From positions 1-64,000 of the forward strand of contig JAIRVZ010000061.1 of the NCBI GenBank assembly GCA_031253625.1: 64,000 nucleotides of DNA, in the 5' to 3' direction. Origin of the DNA: Dysgonamonadaceae bacterium (GTDB taxonomy: Bacteria > Bacteroidota > Bacteroidia > Bacteroidales > Azobacteroidaceae). Both the position numbers and the translations under genes were made by a program. The stretch's first letter is position 1, and the number at the start of each line of letters is the position of its first letter. The notes beneath the pieces are model-generated. The model was given only the letters and a program-made list of their open reading frames with translations. It was not told the DNA's origin and did not search any database. Shown in pieces: positions 37,561 to 46,567 of this stretch.

Positions 37561-38289
37561 TCATTGCAGTATCTCTGCCAAAAACTGACCGAAATTCATG
37601 TCTAACGGATAAATGCTCCCTGTACTGAAATTAACTCCTACACCGCCCATTGGAGTGATAGCCGGTCTGATTGTTCCACCGCCCAGCGATAGATAAGCTG
37701 ATACTTTTCCTGTCTCTCCTTTTCGAATGTATCCGCTACCTAAAATTCCTCCGATACTAATGTTAACTTTTTCGTTAATATCACTTTGATATTCGTAATA
37801 ACTTAATGGGTAAACTTTTACTTTCTCCTTATTTACACTGATATTTCGACTTTTTGGAATTTTTGTGTTGAAATTAGAAGTAATCAAATCCCCGAATACA
37901 TAGATTTTGTTGCAGGAATATAATTCGTAATTGTCATCTAATTCTTTTTCTGTTAAATTAAATATCGAAATAACTACGAAAATAGTGTCCATAGCATTTG
38001 AAAAATCTTCAATAAAAAAAGCATTGGCACCCATTGCATTAGCTGTTTCCCAAAAATCGTAAAACAAATGTTCGAGATTCGATTTTTTTGTGTTAGTGCA
38101 AAATCCTTCCAGCGTTGCAATCCATCCGTCATCCGTTAATGAAAAATCTTTCTCAATGTAGTAAAACTCCTTTTGTTTTTCGGAAACCGTAAATGTTTCA
38201 TTCTGTTCGATAACAGTAATGTTTTGTCCACTCAAAGTGAATTTGCTAATCAAGCATATACAAATGATTAATATTTTTTTTGCGTTCAT
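37561..38289 (-). CDS. Exported hypothetical protein
   Basis: 242 residues, not recognised. Signal peptide 1-21 (ICICLISKFTLSGQ). The middle contains ANAMGANAFFIEDF, a segment seen in conserved Bacteroidota exported proteins of unknown role. The C-terminal third is Gly-rich (ISIGGILGSGYI, SLGGGTIRPAITPMGGVGV) and looks like amphipathic strands. It is the last gene on the minus strand after the orphan toxin/immunity pair, separated from it by ~400 nt containing a terminator and a repeat, and it has its own -7 box. It may be unrelated to the Rhs locus. Confidence 0.6.
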   Translation of the reverse strand: MNAKKILIICICLISKFTLSGQNITVIEQNETFTVSEKQKEFYYIEKDFSLTDDGWIATLEGFCTNTKKSNLEHLFYDFWETANAMGANAFFIEDFSNAMDTIFVVISIFNLTEKELDDNYELYSCNKIYVFGDLITSNFNTKIPKSRNISVNKEKVKVYPLSYYEYQSDINEKVNISIGGILGSGYIRKGETGKVSAYLSLGGGTIRPAITPMGGVGVNFSTGSIYPLDMNFGQFLAEILQ

Positions 38290-38370
38290 ATTAGTCGTTT
38301 TTTATTTCTTTTTCGTCAATTTTGTAATCGGCACTCATAAACGTAAATATAAATTGGTTAAAGAAAGTCA

Positions 38371-38378
38371 CAAATATA
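38371..38378 (-). promoter_or_regulatory. Possible -7 box of the 242-residue gene
   Basis: Minus-strand TATATTTG matches TAnnTTTG. The -33 region is not a good match. It lies 82 nt upstream of the ATG at 38289, in the 397-nt gap 38290-38686 that also holds a terminator (38437), a small GGCTTTC/GAAAGCC-type hairpin (38500) and a repeat (38586). Confidence 0.4.
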
Positions 38379-38436
38379 TATAGAAAACCTATATTAAAGT
38401 TGTTTTTTACGAAAAATATCGTAGTGTTATAAACAA

Positions 38437-38464
38437 AAACGGTCTCTTTTGAAACCGTTTTTTA
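38437..38464 (-). terminator. Bidirectional intrinsic terminator
   Basis: AAACGGTCTC pairs with GAAACCGTTT around a short loop, with T-rich tracts on both sides, so it can stop transcripts of either strand. It lies 220 nt downstream of the stop of the 181-residue gene and ends the Rhs/toxin transcript before the 242-residue gene. Confidence 0.7.
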
Positions 38465-38585
38465 TTATATGTCGTTGAAAAACGACTATCTTTTCGGACG
38501 GCTTTCGGAAAAGCCGCCCAACAGCGAACACATTCTTTGCTCACAACTTAATCACAGATTAAGGCGGAACGGGGGACTATTCCGA

Positions 38586-38625
38586 GCGCAAGCATTTCAT
38601 ATTCAACACACTACGACGAACTGGG
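38586..38625. repeat. ~40-bp direct repeat, copy A, downstream of the second immunity-like gene
   Basis: The sequence around TTCAACACACTACGACGAAC is ~31/40 identical, in the same orientation, to 39905-39946 (TTCAACACGCTACGCAGAAC). Both copies lie shortly after the stop codon of an immunity-like gene and next to a hairpin beginning with GGCTTTC. Together they bracket the orphan toxin/immunity pair. Confidence 0.65.
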
Positions 38626-38686
38626 AAATTCCACTATTCATTCAGTTTCGTTTTTAATATCTCATCAAATTTGTCGAATAAAAAAA

Positions 38687-39232
38687 TTAAAAATATTTGA
38701 CTTTCAATTTATTGCTTTCCACCACATCCTTTAAGGCGTTTTTCTTGGGATATCGGTCATGATACATCACTTGTATAGTATAATTTCCAAATTGTTCGTT
38801 AGGCTCCTCAATAGTACCTTCAGGATCAATCCTCCACCTTTTTGCTTCAATTAAATCTTTGAATGCCAAGTAAAAATGGGTAGTATATTCCTGTCCGCTT
38901 TTCAACTTACAATGGGTGTAATACTTTTTAAAATCAGATAGTAAAGGAGTATAGTATCTTGGACGAAAAATCATGGTAATACTATCCTCGTACAATACAA
39001 CTACACTCCACTTCCCATCCCAATACGCAACATTAGAATCACAATTTGGCATAAAAAGAAAATTTCCTTTTGTATTATTTTTTAATGAAGCCGTTATAAA
39101 TAATGTATCGTTAACAATTTTTTGTGATGTTGAAATAGTCAATGAAGAAAGAGGAGGGTCAGCTCTCAATGAGAATATTGAAAAATAACTCAAAATAAAT
39201 AGAACTGCAAATAAAATTTTCGTTTTCATCAT
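38687..39232 (-). CDS. Exported hypothetical protein, probable immunity partner of the orphan HELHH protein
   Basis: 181 residues. Signal peptide 1-25 (LFAVLFILSYFSIFSLRAD). The rest is a beta-rich domain (LTISTSQKIVNDTLFITASL and GNYTIQVMYHDRYPKK) reminiscent of Ig-like or protease-inhibitor folds, but I assign no family. It starts 2 nt after the stop of the HELHH protein, so the two are translationally linked. Export fits a partner of a toxin acting outside the cytoplasm. Composition is AT-rich by eye, like the other probable tip/immunity genes here. Confidence 0.55.
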   Translation of the reverse strand: MMKTKILFAVLFILSYFSIFSLRADPPLSSLTISTSQKIVNDTLFITASLKNNTKGNFLFMPNCDSNVAYWDGKWSVVVLYEDSITMIFRPRYYTPLLSDFKKYYTHCKLKSGQEYTTHFYLAFKDLIEAKRWRIDPEGTIEEPNEQFGNYTIQVMYHDRYPKKNALKDVVESNKLKVKYF

Positions 39233-39234
39233 TA

Positions 39235-39789
39235 TTAAAAAAATAAATAATTAAAAGGTATGAATGGGTTAAAGGGTACGGACCCTTTGTAACCATGATT
39301 ATTTTGAATAAACTTGTAAGACCCTATATAAAGTCTTGATGTGATAGAACGATTTGACACATTCAGCAGATATCCATTTATTTCAGATTGATTCGAAAAA
39401 CTTGACATATAGCTATCATCCATAACAAAGGCAAGTGGATTAAGTTTTGTCTTCCAATCACTAAGGTGATGTAATTCATGTTCTGCAGTTAAATGTGCCC
39501 AAGATTTGTTTTGAAGTGCATCAGGTCCAAGATAAACATCTTTATCTCCCCATACATAACGACCAGCCCTATCCGTCATTGTAGCATCATATTTGACATT
39601 TTCTCCATATTTATTTTGAATCTTAGTCATTTTTTCATCAACAGTAAATCTATCCCATGTGGCATAGTCATAAACGGATTTTCCAAAAGACAACAATCCA
39701 GCAGTAAGTGCAGCACCTCCCATTCCTTTTAAGTAATCGTTAAAGGAAGTTTCAAGCCTGCCATATTTTATTAAATCGTTTGTCATCAT
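39235..39789 (-). CDS. Orphan Rhs C-terminal tip with HExxH metalloprotease motif (5'-truncated)
   Basis: 184 residues from the ATG at 39789. No signal peptide. Residues ~20-40 are a Gly/Ala hydrophobic stretch (GMGGAALTAGLLSFGK) like those following an Rhs core. H104-E-L-H-H108 (TAEHELHHLSDW) is a zincin motif. The frame stays open upstream to ~39894, reading SRTGAGLTAATATGAG before the Met, which continues the same Gly/Ala style. It looks like the far end of a former Rhs gene whose 5' part is gone. The open frame runs into a perfect palindrome. Whether it is still translated is unknown. Confidence 0.6.
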   Translation of the reverse strand: MMTNDLIKYGRLETSFNDYLKGMGGAALTAGLLSFGKSVYDYATWDRFTVDEKMTKIQNKYGENVKYDATMTDRAGRYVWGDKDVYLGPDALQNKSWAHLTAEHELHHLSDWKTKLNPLAFVMDDSYMSSFSNQSEINGYLLNVSNRSITSRLYIGSYKFIQNNHGYKGSVPFNPFIPFNYLFF

Positions 39790-39829
39790 ACCGGCACCGG
39801 TTGCAGTGGCAGCTGTTAGTCCTGCCCCG

Positions 39830-39908
39830 GTTCGGCTTTCTAAGACATATGCAAGAGAAAAATAGAAAAAATCTGCTTTTCTCTTGCATATGTCTTAGAA
39901 AGCCGAAC
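39830..39908. repeat. Perfect 32-bp inverted repeat at the 5' border of the orphan toxin tip
   Basis: Arm 39830-39861 (GTTCGGCTTTCTAAGACATA and on) is the exact reverse complement of 39877-39908, with a 15-nt spacer. The left arm is in frame with the truncated toxin gene, while the right arm is the duplicated inverse copy followed by direct repeat B. Perfect identity over 32 bp suggests a recent fold-back duplication or a selected recombination structure. Confidence 0.9.
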
Positions 39909-39946
39909 GCAAACCATTCATTTTCAACACGCTACGCAGAACAGGG
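39909..39946. repeat. ~40-bp direct repeat, copy B, downstream of the first immunity-like gene
   Basis: Counterpart of 38586-38625; shared words include CGCAA, TTCAACAC, CTACG and GAAC at the same spacing. It starts against the right palindrome arm and ends 7 nt before the stop of the lipoprotein gene at 39954. Between copies A and B lie exactly one toxin-like and one immunity-like gene. Confidence 0.65.
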
Positions 39947-39953
39947 TATAGAC

Positions 39954-40448
39954 TTATTTAGTCAATGAATCATTTCTAAATTCCCATATCAATCGGGTTT
40001 TTTCATGGGCTTTTAACTTTACAGAAGAATTAGAATCTCTTTTACTCCATGCTTCATTGACTTTTTGCATTATTTTTTCTTGACTAAACCAAATTGTGTC
40101 AGAATTTGATACAATCATTAGAGGGCTAAAGAAATAATATTTATTTGAATCAATCAACTCTGTTTTTGATTTTTCTCCATGAACTATATCCAAAAATGCT
40201 AATGAATCAGGCTTCAATATTTTATAATAATTCATCGTTAATTTACCTTCTTTATAATTATCATAAAGACTGTTCTTTTGCATTATCATTCTCATTAAAG
40301 AGTCGTTTTCTGGAATATCATAAATTACTGTTTTGTAAATATAAATATCATGCTCTGTTTTGTTTTGAACAAAGATGTATTTTTTAGAAACACATCCAGT
40401 CCAACAAAAGCACATAAATAAAAACAATAGACAAAAATCCTTTTTCAT
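39954..40448 (-). CDS. Lipoprotein, probable immunity protein of the HEGTH Rhs toxin
   Basis: 164 residues. A short signal peptide ends with the lipobox CWTGC-VSKK (Cys ~19), so it should be anchored in the envelope. The mature part is not recognised; it is rich in Lys, Tyr and Ser and ends TRLIWEFRNDSLTK. The gene begins 13 nt after the stop of the 2030-residue Rhs gene, the standard position for an immunity gene. A membrane-anchored inhibitor would suit a toxin that cuts envelope proteins. The function is inferred from position. Confidence 0.55.
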   Translation of the reverse strand: MKKDFCLLFLFMCFCWTGCVSKKYIFVQNKTEHDIYIYKTVIYDIPENDSLMRMIMQKNSLYDNYKEGKLTMNYYKILKPDSLAFLDIVHGEKSKTELIDSNKYYFFSPLMIVSNSDTIWFSQEKIMQKVNEAWSKRDSNSSVKLKAHEKTRLIWEFRNDSLTK

Positions 40449-40461
40449 ATAGCCAACATAA

Positions 40462-43400
40462 TTAAAATGAAATAGGGAAATTGTACCCTTTTGAATTCAA
40501 ATACAAATACTGAATGGTTTGTGCCATGTGTTCATAATTGAGAGGCTTATATGTCCCTGTGTATAATGCCCATGTGGTTCCATGTAATATTCTTGATTGA
40601 GTATAGTTTTTTGCTGTTTTTCCATAAAATGTTCCAAAACCATCTAATTTTTGTTGCCACCAATGAGTCCCTTCGTGAAGAAAACCAGCTTCTAAAAATT
40701 CACCTTTATTCAATCTGCCGTTTACCCATGCTGTTCTTCCCCAATTTATACCTTGTCCATTAAATAAAGAAGCAATACCCCCTTTCCTATAAATAGGACC
40801 TTCTCCCGCAGGATGACCTATGTAAGAATCATCAAAGTTCACTGCTGCCCCAAATGTTGCAATATTCAAAATAGAAGTGCTCGCACCACTTATTGCTCCA
40901 CCTAAAGTGTTTTGCCAAATAGCGTCAGGATTTTTGTCTATGGCTGCTTGTGTCATTCCTGAAAAGAATCCAGTAAAAGCACCTTGTGCAGAATTAAAAC
41001 CAATTTCTGCCATAGCATTTTTAAAAGCACCTCCACTGACTGCATTAAAATTTGGTAAACCAGAGCCTACTAAACCTCCAATAAGACTACCCGCAACGCT
41101 ACCCCAAGTCAAATCATTTCCAAATATAGTGTTGGTTAATGCGTTGCTTGAAGCTTGACTTAATATATTGTAACCCAAAGAATTTCCGAATGAGCCTAAT
41201 GCTCCTCCCAATGCTCCAAATCCTGCACCAACAGCACCTCCTACGGCTCCCATACCTATTGCATTGCCAAAGCCACTCCAACTCCAATTCCCAGAAATTC
41301 CTGCTCCGACAGTGTATGCAACCGCACCTGTCCCTGCTCCAATAACTGCACCCCAACACATGGCATCAAGAACAACACCAATAGGACCTAAAAATAGTGA
41401 GAAGATAAATTCTCCGTCGGGGTCAGTGTAAATTAGTGGATTATTCAAGCAATACGAGTACCTGTTATGCGATTGCGTAAAATCCGGCATCTGCACATAC
41501 GGATCCATACCCATAAACCGTCCCAACACAGGATCATACAACCGGGCATTCATATTGATAAGCCCAAACTCGTTCAAGTGCTCATGTCCGGTATAGCCGC
41601 GATTGGTAATGCTTGTGCCAAGAGCCACAGTCTGTTTGCCCCAAGCATCGTAATAATATTCAGCTTGAATAGATTTATCTGCCTTGGTAACAACCCGGAT
41701 GCTTCCCAAATGATCGGTATTTACATAATACAAAGAGCATGTGCCGTTGGTCTTGATAGCTATTGCCGACAATCCTTCAGGCGTGTAAATGTAATCATAT
41801 TCTTTGGTACTACCGCCTGAAATCACTTCTTTTTCGTAATTTCCAACATAATACATTGTTTTATTAAGAACGTTATTCTCGTAATACATTGTTTTATTAC
41901 GTTGATTATCGGTATTATATAGAAATTCTAATTTCTTTACCGTGCTGCCCGGTTGGGTAAGTGTAGAAACACGGTTCTGAACATTATAAGAAATATCAAG
42001 TGCCGAAGGATTGTAAGAAGATACCTTGCCAGTAATACCTGAAACAGCATGATTACTGTTGTCGTATTGATAAGTTCCGACATCGAATTTAGTATTGATA
42101 TTGCCGTTGGCATAATATGAAATAGCATTCGCAGTAGTACTTCCATTTAATGAGATACCGGTCAACCGGTTCAAGTTATCATAACCAAAAGTTTCACTTT
42201 TGCTATTCGATACATCATTGCGATTGATCAGATTACCGGTTGTGGGATTGAAACTGTAGTTTACCTGATCAATAACCGAAATCCCATTTTTGAGCAGAAT
42301 CTGATTCGGTAAGTTATACGAATCATATCCTGAAAACCGTTTCAGTCCGTTTCCTTGCGTGCTTTCCGTTATTTGCCCCAAAGCATTGGCAGCGTTTAGT
42401 TCCCAAAGCAAGTTATTGTTTTCTCCATTGCGCATGGAAGTTAACATTCCATTGTTGTTATATTGGTAGCTTACCTTCATGCCGGAAGGCGATTGCTGTT
42501 CAATAACTTGACCGTAAGGATTGTAGATATAGCTTGTCGTATAATCTACATTGTCTATCTTTTCGGTTAAAGATGCAACTTGGCCCAAAGACGTATAAGT
42601 ATAAGAACGTACAATATTGCCGTTTTGTTTGATAGTTTGAATTTGCCCGATACCATTGCCGGAAGACACGTATTGATAAGTCAGGGTTCTTCCAAGAGAA
42701 ATTTCTGCTATTATCCGTCCGGCAGCGTCATATTGAAATGATGTTGTTAGTTTACGGGCATTGGTTTGCGAAGTCAATTGTCCGTAAGCATTATACTCAT
42801 ATTTAATGGAATCGGTCAGGTTGGCATCTTTCAATACTTGCTGAAAACCTCGGTTGTCGTATTTGATAGTCGTTGTAATACCATTAGACGAAACTGTTTC
42901 GGGTTTTCCCAAACTGTTGTAGGTATATGTTACCGAATTGCCTGCAGCATCAGTTGAACTTGCTACTAAACCGGAAAGATTTAGTGTTCTGAAGGTCTTT
43001 TGCCCATCAGGCGTTGTTATCGAATCTGTTAAACCGTTATAACCATAAGTTGTTGTGAGGCCGAGGCTGATTTCCTTTTTAAGTCGTCTTACATCATCAA
43101 ATTGATATTCCACATATTGCGAACTCTTACTCCCATAACCCGGCAGATATGAACGGTATAGTTGTCCGCTTGTATTATATGATTTTTCGGAAACTATCAT
43201 ACTGGAATATCCGGGATTCCCCGGCTTTTGCATTTTTGTTTCCAACCCTGCAGTATTATACCAAGTTGTTTGAGTACCTGAAATTTGAGATTGAACCGCT
43301 GTCTTAAACAAGTTATCTCCCGAAATATCCCAATTAATAGAATAAGTAATCCTATCGACCGGAGTGACTTTTTGCATAAGCCTTTGGAAACCGTCGTATT

Positions 43401-46400
43401 GACAAGTCGTTTTCAAGCCTAAAATGTCTGTTTGTTCCAGCGATATACCGGTCTTGGGGTCGTATTGAGCAGACGAAATATTACTCAATTCATCAGTATA
43501 ACTTACAACAAAGCGTCCGGTAGCGTCATACACAGAACTTACCGTAACTGTTGGGCAATAGGCAGCCGTAGTTGTAACTGTTCGAGGATTACCAAAATTG
43601 TCATAATTGCTGTAAGTGGTTGTAACCGCTTTAGCATGTCCAAAATAATCAATCTTTTGAGTCGGTCGGGCTTTTGCATCGTAATCAAACTTTTTAGTTT
43701 CGGAAAATGTAGCTCCTATACCTTTTCTGTTTGTTACTTGTTGAGTTACTCTGTTTTTAAATGAACTGTTCTTGGCACTCCACGTATATATCGTTTCGGT
43801 AATCAAACTACCTTGCGTTTCGGTAATCTTGTTGGGATTGCCGTGATCTGCCGAAGTATAGGCATATTCGATATTCTTAGTTATTCCGGTAAGTTCGTCA
43901 ACTGTGGTCTGTTTACTCACATAAGGAAATATTACCTTTGATACAGAAGTTGTATAATAATTGTTTACAAAATCTGTTTGCAAAATAGAATACCTTCCCG
44001 ATGGGGTAATAACCGTTTGTTTTGTCGGATAAACATTAAAATAGGTCGAATTATATCCATATTGAGTAGTTGTTTTCCTGTTTTTACAAAAATTCGTAAT
44101 ACAAACTTCTTCAAATCCCAAAAAACCTTTGCCTTGCTTATGGATTCTTGCTCCTCTATAATAGAAAGACTCCGTATCGGAAGAAATATTTCCTAATTTT
44201 CGAGTCATCGAGCTTACCACATATAGCGGTTGTCGGAATTTACATAAAGGAAAAGTATAAGAGGCAGTATTTGTTCCGTAACAAATATCATCAGTAATAG
44301 GGTTATAGTCAAAAGAGATTGTTTGATTGAGACCGTTGATAATTTTATTGACAAATAAGTTTTGTTTGCTATCAAAAGACTTGATAATGAATTCATTGTT
44401 TGATTTGGCAAAACATAATTCAGGGAAACCATCGCCGTCAAAATCCGAAAAATGGAGGTATCGCCAATCCTGTACCATATTAACAAGACTTGATGTATGA
44501 TTTTCAAACTGAAAAGTTACCCCATCAAACAACCCTACTTTTAGAGTGAATCCGGATCCATTATATCCTGTACCGTAAGCAATATCTGTTTTTCCATCTC
44601 TATTAAAATCACAGGTAAATAAATGTCCCGGTATATTTAGGTTAGGCAATATTTTCTTTTCAAATCCGGTTCCGGTTGAAAACAAGATATAATATTCATT
44701 AGTGGTGGACTTGTTAACCCAAATATCTGTTTTTCCATCACCATTAAAATCGCCCAAAAGAAAACCGTATGCAATATTATTCTTCAGATCAGTACCCGAA
44801 GTTAACAAAGAAAAAGAAGACCCATTTAATTCGTAAATTCTAAATTCGGAATCATCTAATATCAACAAATTGGTTTTTCCATTTCCATTAAAATCGATTA
44901 AATTTCGATCAATTGGAAGTGCGTCATAATATGTTTTTCCCCAAGCTACACCTGTAACTGCTGTCCCTGGCTCACCACTTTGGTTGTAAAGTTTATTTTC
45001 TGATTTTGCCAATATTTCATGTTTCCCATCTCCATTAAAATCTCCTACTAAAACGTCTTTAGACGAAGATTTGAAACTGTAACTCGCCGGTACGGAAAAA
45101 CTTGTTCCGTTAAAAATACAGTAATAATAATGATATTCTTTACCATCCTTATGAATGCGTACAATATCCATCAAACCATCACCATTCAAATCGACAGGTA
45201 ATAATCCTTCAAATCCGGCAACCAAAGGAATGGTGCATTGTTTAACAAACTGTACACCATTAGAACTATTATTTGCCAAAAATAAAGTAGCTACATCCGA
45301 AGTAGTATAGGAAGTTTTTTCCGGATATGAAATAAAATCCGTTTTTCCGTCTCCGTTAAAGTCGGCATATAACGGAAATTTACCTTCTCTGTTTATTGAT
45401 AAATTGGATTGATATTCACTTCCCGTTTTTGCATAAATACTGGAATAATCTCCCCAATCCACTATGGTAGAATTATACCTAAGCCCTTCTTGTCCGTATT
45501 CTTCCACTTCGGTCAATTTGGAATAAAAACCATCGTAATAGTAGTTAAACTTATATTCTCGGATTGTCGAATCATAAGCACTACACTTGATCCGTTTTAA
45601 GATAACACTTTGCGCTACCAACTTTCCGTCAATGTAGGATGCGGAATTATCAGCACGAGTTTCATAGAAAAACTCAATTTTGTTATAAGAATTTAATCCG
45701 GCTGCAGAATTTCCTGTATAGTCAATTTGCTTTAATCGAAATTCTCCTGTTGTTGAAGTGTTTTCATAAGTGTAAGTCATGTAATTGCCATTAGCATCGG
45801 TTACTTTTTTGAGTAACCAAGCATAGGCAACACTTCCATTTTTAGGCTTAACATAAGAATCTGCAGAAGAACCGTATTCCATTGTCCAACCTTCCTTGTT
45901 TTTTACCTCAAAACCAAGATAAGAATTGATTGATTTACAAGTGATTTCAAGAAATGATTCTATTTCCGTTTTGTAAGTGGATGAGACAGTTAGGTTAGTT
46001 CCCGATGCACGTATCAATCGCTGACCGTCGAGCATTAGATTATCGGAAGTTGTTAAGTCGGGAACACCTACAGAACCATCGTGATAGATAGTTTTGCCAA
46101 CACGGGTAATTGCCGATACTGCCCCTAGGCTCCAACCGTAACCCACCAATCCGTTACCCGATTGACTGTTGTAAACTATCGAAATATTCGGCTGCATGCC
46201 TCCTGTTCCGGGCATCACTTCGATAGGTATTTGATAAATAGCTGCACCTGTAGGAGTTACCGATGCGTCTCCGGCTATTGTGCCCACAGCATAACTTGTA
46301 TTGATACTTCTGTTTGGGTTTGATGCACTTTGATAGACAGCCGGAAATAATAAATGTTCATCAATGCTGAGATTCAATGTTTTACCTCCTGCAGAATTAA

Positions 46401-46554
46401 AGGAATAACCGGGAAGTAACCGTATAAAATCACGGGCAACATAATTTTTCGACACATTATCGGGCTGCGAAAGTGTATAACTCTTTTCTTGTCCCCAAAC
46501 ACTTGCCGATCCAATAGCTAATAAAAGACAAATGATATAATAATTGAGTTTCAT
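40462..46554 (-). CDS. Giant SpvB/FG-GAP/TcdB/Rhs toxin with HEGTH metalloprotease tip
   Basis: 2030 residues. Signal peptide (1-21, ASVWG); an SpvB-like domain (~90-190, YQIPIEVMPGTGGMQPNISI); at least seven FG-GAP/VCBS calcium-type repeats of the DFNGDGKTD form (~390-740); a TcdB middle-like region (~770-900, FYYRGARIHKQGKGFLGFEE); YD repeats; the Rhs core (~1611-1710, from DHLGSIRV to NPLIYTDPDGE); a Gly-rich hydrophobic stretch (~1715-1880); and a variable tip with H1960-EGT-H1964. It thus resembles a fusion of the TcB and TcC components of Tc toxins, but is Sec-exported and has no TcA partner in view. It is third in an operon with a fibre-like and a T9SS protein, and is followed 13 nt later by a probable immunity lipoprotein. 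Confidence 0.88.
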   Translation of the reverse strand: MKLNYYIICLLLAIGSASVWGQEKSYTLSQPDNVSKNYVARDFIRLLPGYSFNSAGGKTLNLSIDEHLLFPAVYQSASNPNRSINTSYAVGTIAGDASVTPTGAAIYQIPIEVMPGTGGMQPNISIVYNSQSGNGLVGYGWSLGAVSAITRVGKTIYHDGSVGVPDLTTSDNLMLDGQRLIRASGTNLTVSSTYKTEIESFLEITCKSINSYLGFEVKNKEGWTMEYGSSADSYVKPKNGSVAYAWLLKKVTDANGNYMTYTYENTSTTGEFRLKQIDYTGNSAAGLNSYNKIEFFYETRADNSASYIDGKLVAQSVILKRIKCSAYDSTIREYKFNYYYDGFYSKLTEVEEYGQEGLRYNSTIVDWGDYSSIYAKTGSEYQSNLSINREGKFPLYADFNGDGKTDFISYPEKTSYTTSDVATLFLANNSSNGVQFVKQCTIPLVAGFEGLLPVDLNGDGLMDIVRIHKDGKEYHYYYCIFNGTSFSVPASYSFKSSSKDVLVGDFNGDGKHEILAKSENKLYNQSGEPGTAVTGVAWGKTYYDALPIDRNLIDFNGNGKTNLLILDDSEFRIYELNGSSFSLLTSGTDLKNNIAYGFLLGDFNGDGKTDIWVNKSTTNEYYILFSTGTGFEKKILPNLNIPGHLFTCDFNRDGKTDIAYGTGYNGSGFTLKVGLFDGVTFQFENHTSSLVNMVQDWRYLHFSDFDGDGFPELCFAKSNNEFIIKSFDSKQNLFVNKIINGLNQTISFDYNPITDDICYGTNTASYTFPLCKFRQPLYVVSSMTRKLGNISSDTESFYYRGARIHKQGKGFLGFEEVCITNFCKNRKTTTQYGYNSTYFNVYPTKQTVITPSGRYSILQTDFVNNYYTTSVSKVIFPYVSKQTTVDELTGITKNIEYAYTSADHGNPNKITETQGSLITETIYTWSAKNSSFKNRVTQQVTNRKGIGATFSETKKFDYDAKARPTQKIDYFGHAKAVTTTYSNYDNFGNPRTVTTTAAYCPTVTVSSVYDATGRFVVSYTDELSNISSAQYDPKTGISLEQTDILGLKTTCQYDGFQRLMQKVTPVDRITYSINWDISGDNLFKTAVQSQISGTQTTWYNTAGLETKMQKPGNPGYSSMIVSEKSYNTSGQLYRSYLPGYGSKSSQYVEYQFDDVRRLKKEISLGLTTTYGYNGLTDSITTPDGQKTFRTLNLSGLVASSTDAAGNSVTYTYNSLGKPETVSSNGITTTIKYDNRGFQQVLKDANLTDSIKYEYNAYGQLTSQTNARKLTTSFQYDAAGRIIAEISLGRTLTYQYVSSGNGIGQIQTIKQNGNIVRSYTYTSLGQVASLTEKIDNVDYTTSYIYNPYGQVIEQQSPSGMKVSYQYNNNGMLTSMRNGENNNLLWELNAANALGQITESTQGNGLKRFSGYDSYNLPNQILLKNGISVIDQVNYSFNPTTGNLINRNDVSNSKSETFGYDNLNRLTGISLNGSTTANAISYYANGNINTKFDVGTYQYDNSNHAVSGITGKVSSYNPSALDISYNVQNRVSTLTQPGSTVKKLEFLYNTDNQRNKTMYYENNVLNKTMYYVGNYEKEVISGGSTKEYDYIYTPEGLSAIAIKTNGTCSLYYVNTDHLGSIRVVTKADKSIQAEYYYDAWGKQTVALGTSITNRGYTGHEHLNEFGLINMNARLYDPVLGRFMGMDPYVQMPDFTQSHNRYSYCLNNPLIYTDPDGEFIFSLFLGPIGVVLDAMCWGAVIGAGTGAVAYTVGAGISGNWSWSGFGNAIGMGAVGGAVGAGFGALGGALGSFGNSLGYNILSQASSNALTNTIFGNDLTWGSVAGSLIGGLVGSGLPNFNAVSGGAFKNAMAEIGFNSAQGAFTGFFSGMTQAAIDKNPDAIWQNTLGGAISGASTSILNIATFGAAVNFDDSYIGHPAGEGPIYRKGGIASLFNGQGINWGRTAWVNGRLNKGEFLEAGFLHEGTHWWQQKLDGFGTFYGKTAKNYTQSRILHGTTWALYTGTYKPLNYEHMAQTIQYLYLNSKGYNFPISF

Positions 46555-46567
46555 GTTTTTTCAGGTA

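Noticed and set aside
38501..38625. Integron attC-like site (GCCCAAC followed by a hairpin)
   Set aside because: No matching GTTRRRY partner box is present at a suitable distance and no integron integrase is in view; the repeat is kept only as an unexplained direct repeat.
38469..38657. Small plus-strand open frame in the gap between the 242- and 181-residue genes
   Set aside because: It runs through a hairpin and direct repeat copy A, has no start signal, and its residues resemble translated repeat sequence rather than a protein.
39830..39908. Intrinsic terminator of the lipoprotein gene
   Set aside because: Arms of 32 bp with perfect identity and no U-tract exceed a terminator, and the left arm is in frame with the orphan toxin sequence.
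44400..45181. Repeats in the Rhs gene as possible CRISPR-like units
   Set aside because: The periodic sequence encodes DFNGDGKTD-type FG-GAP motifs and is explained by protein repeats.
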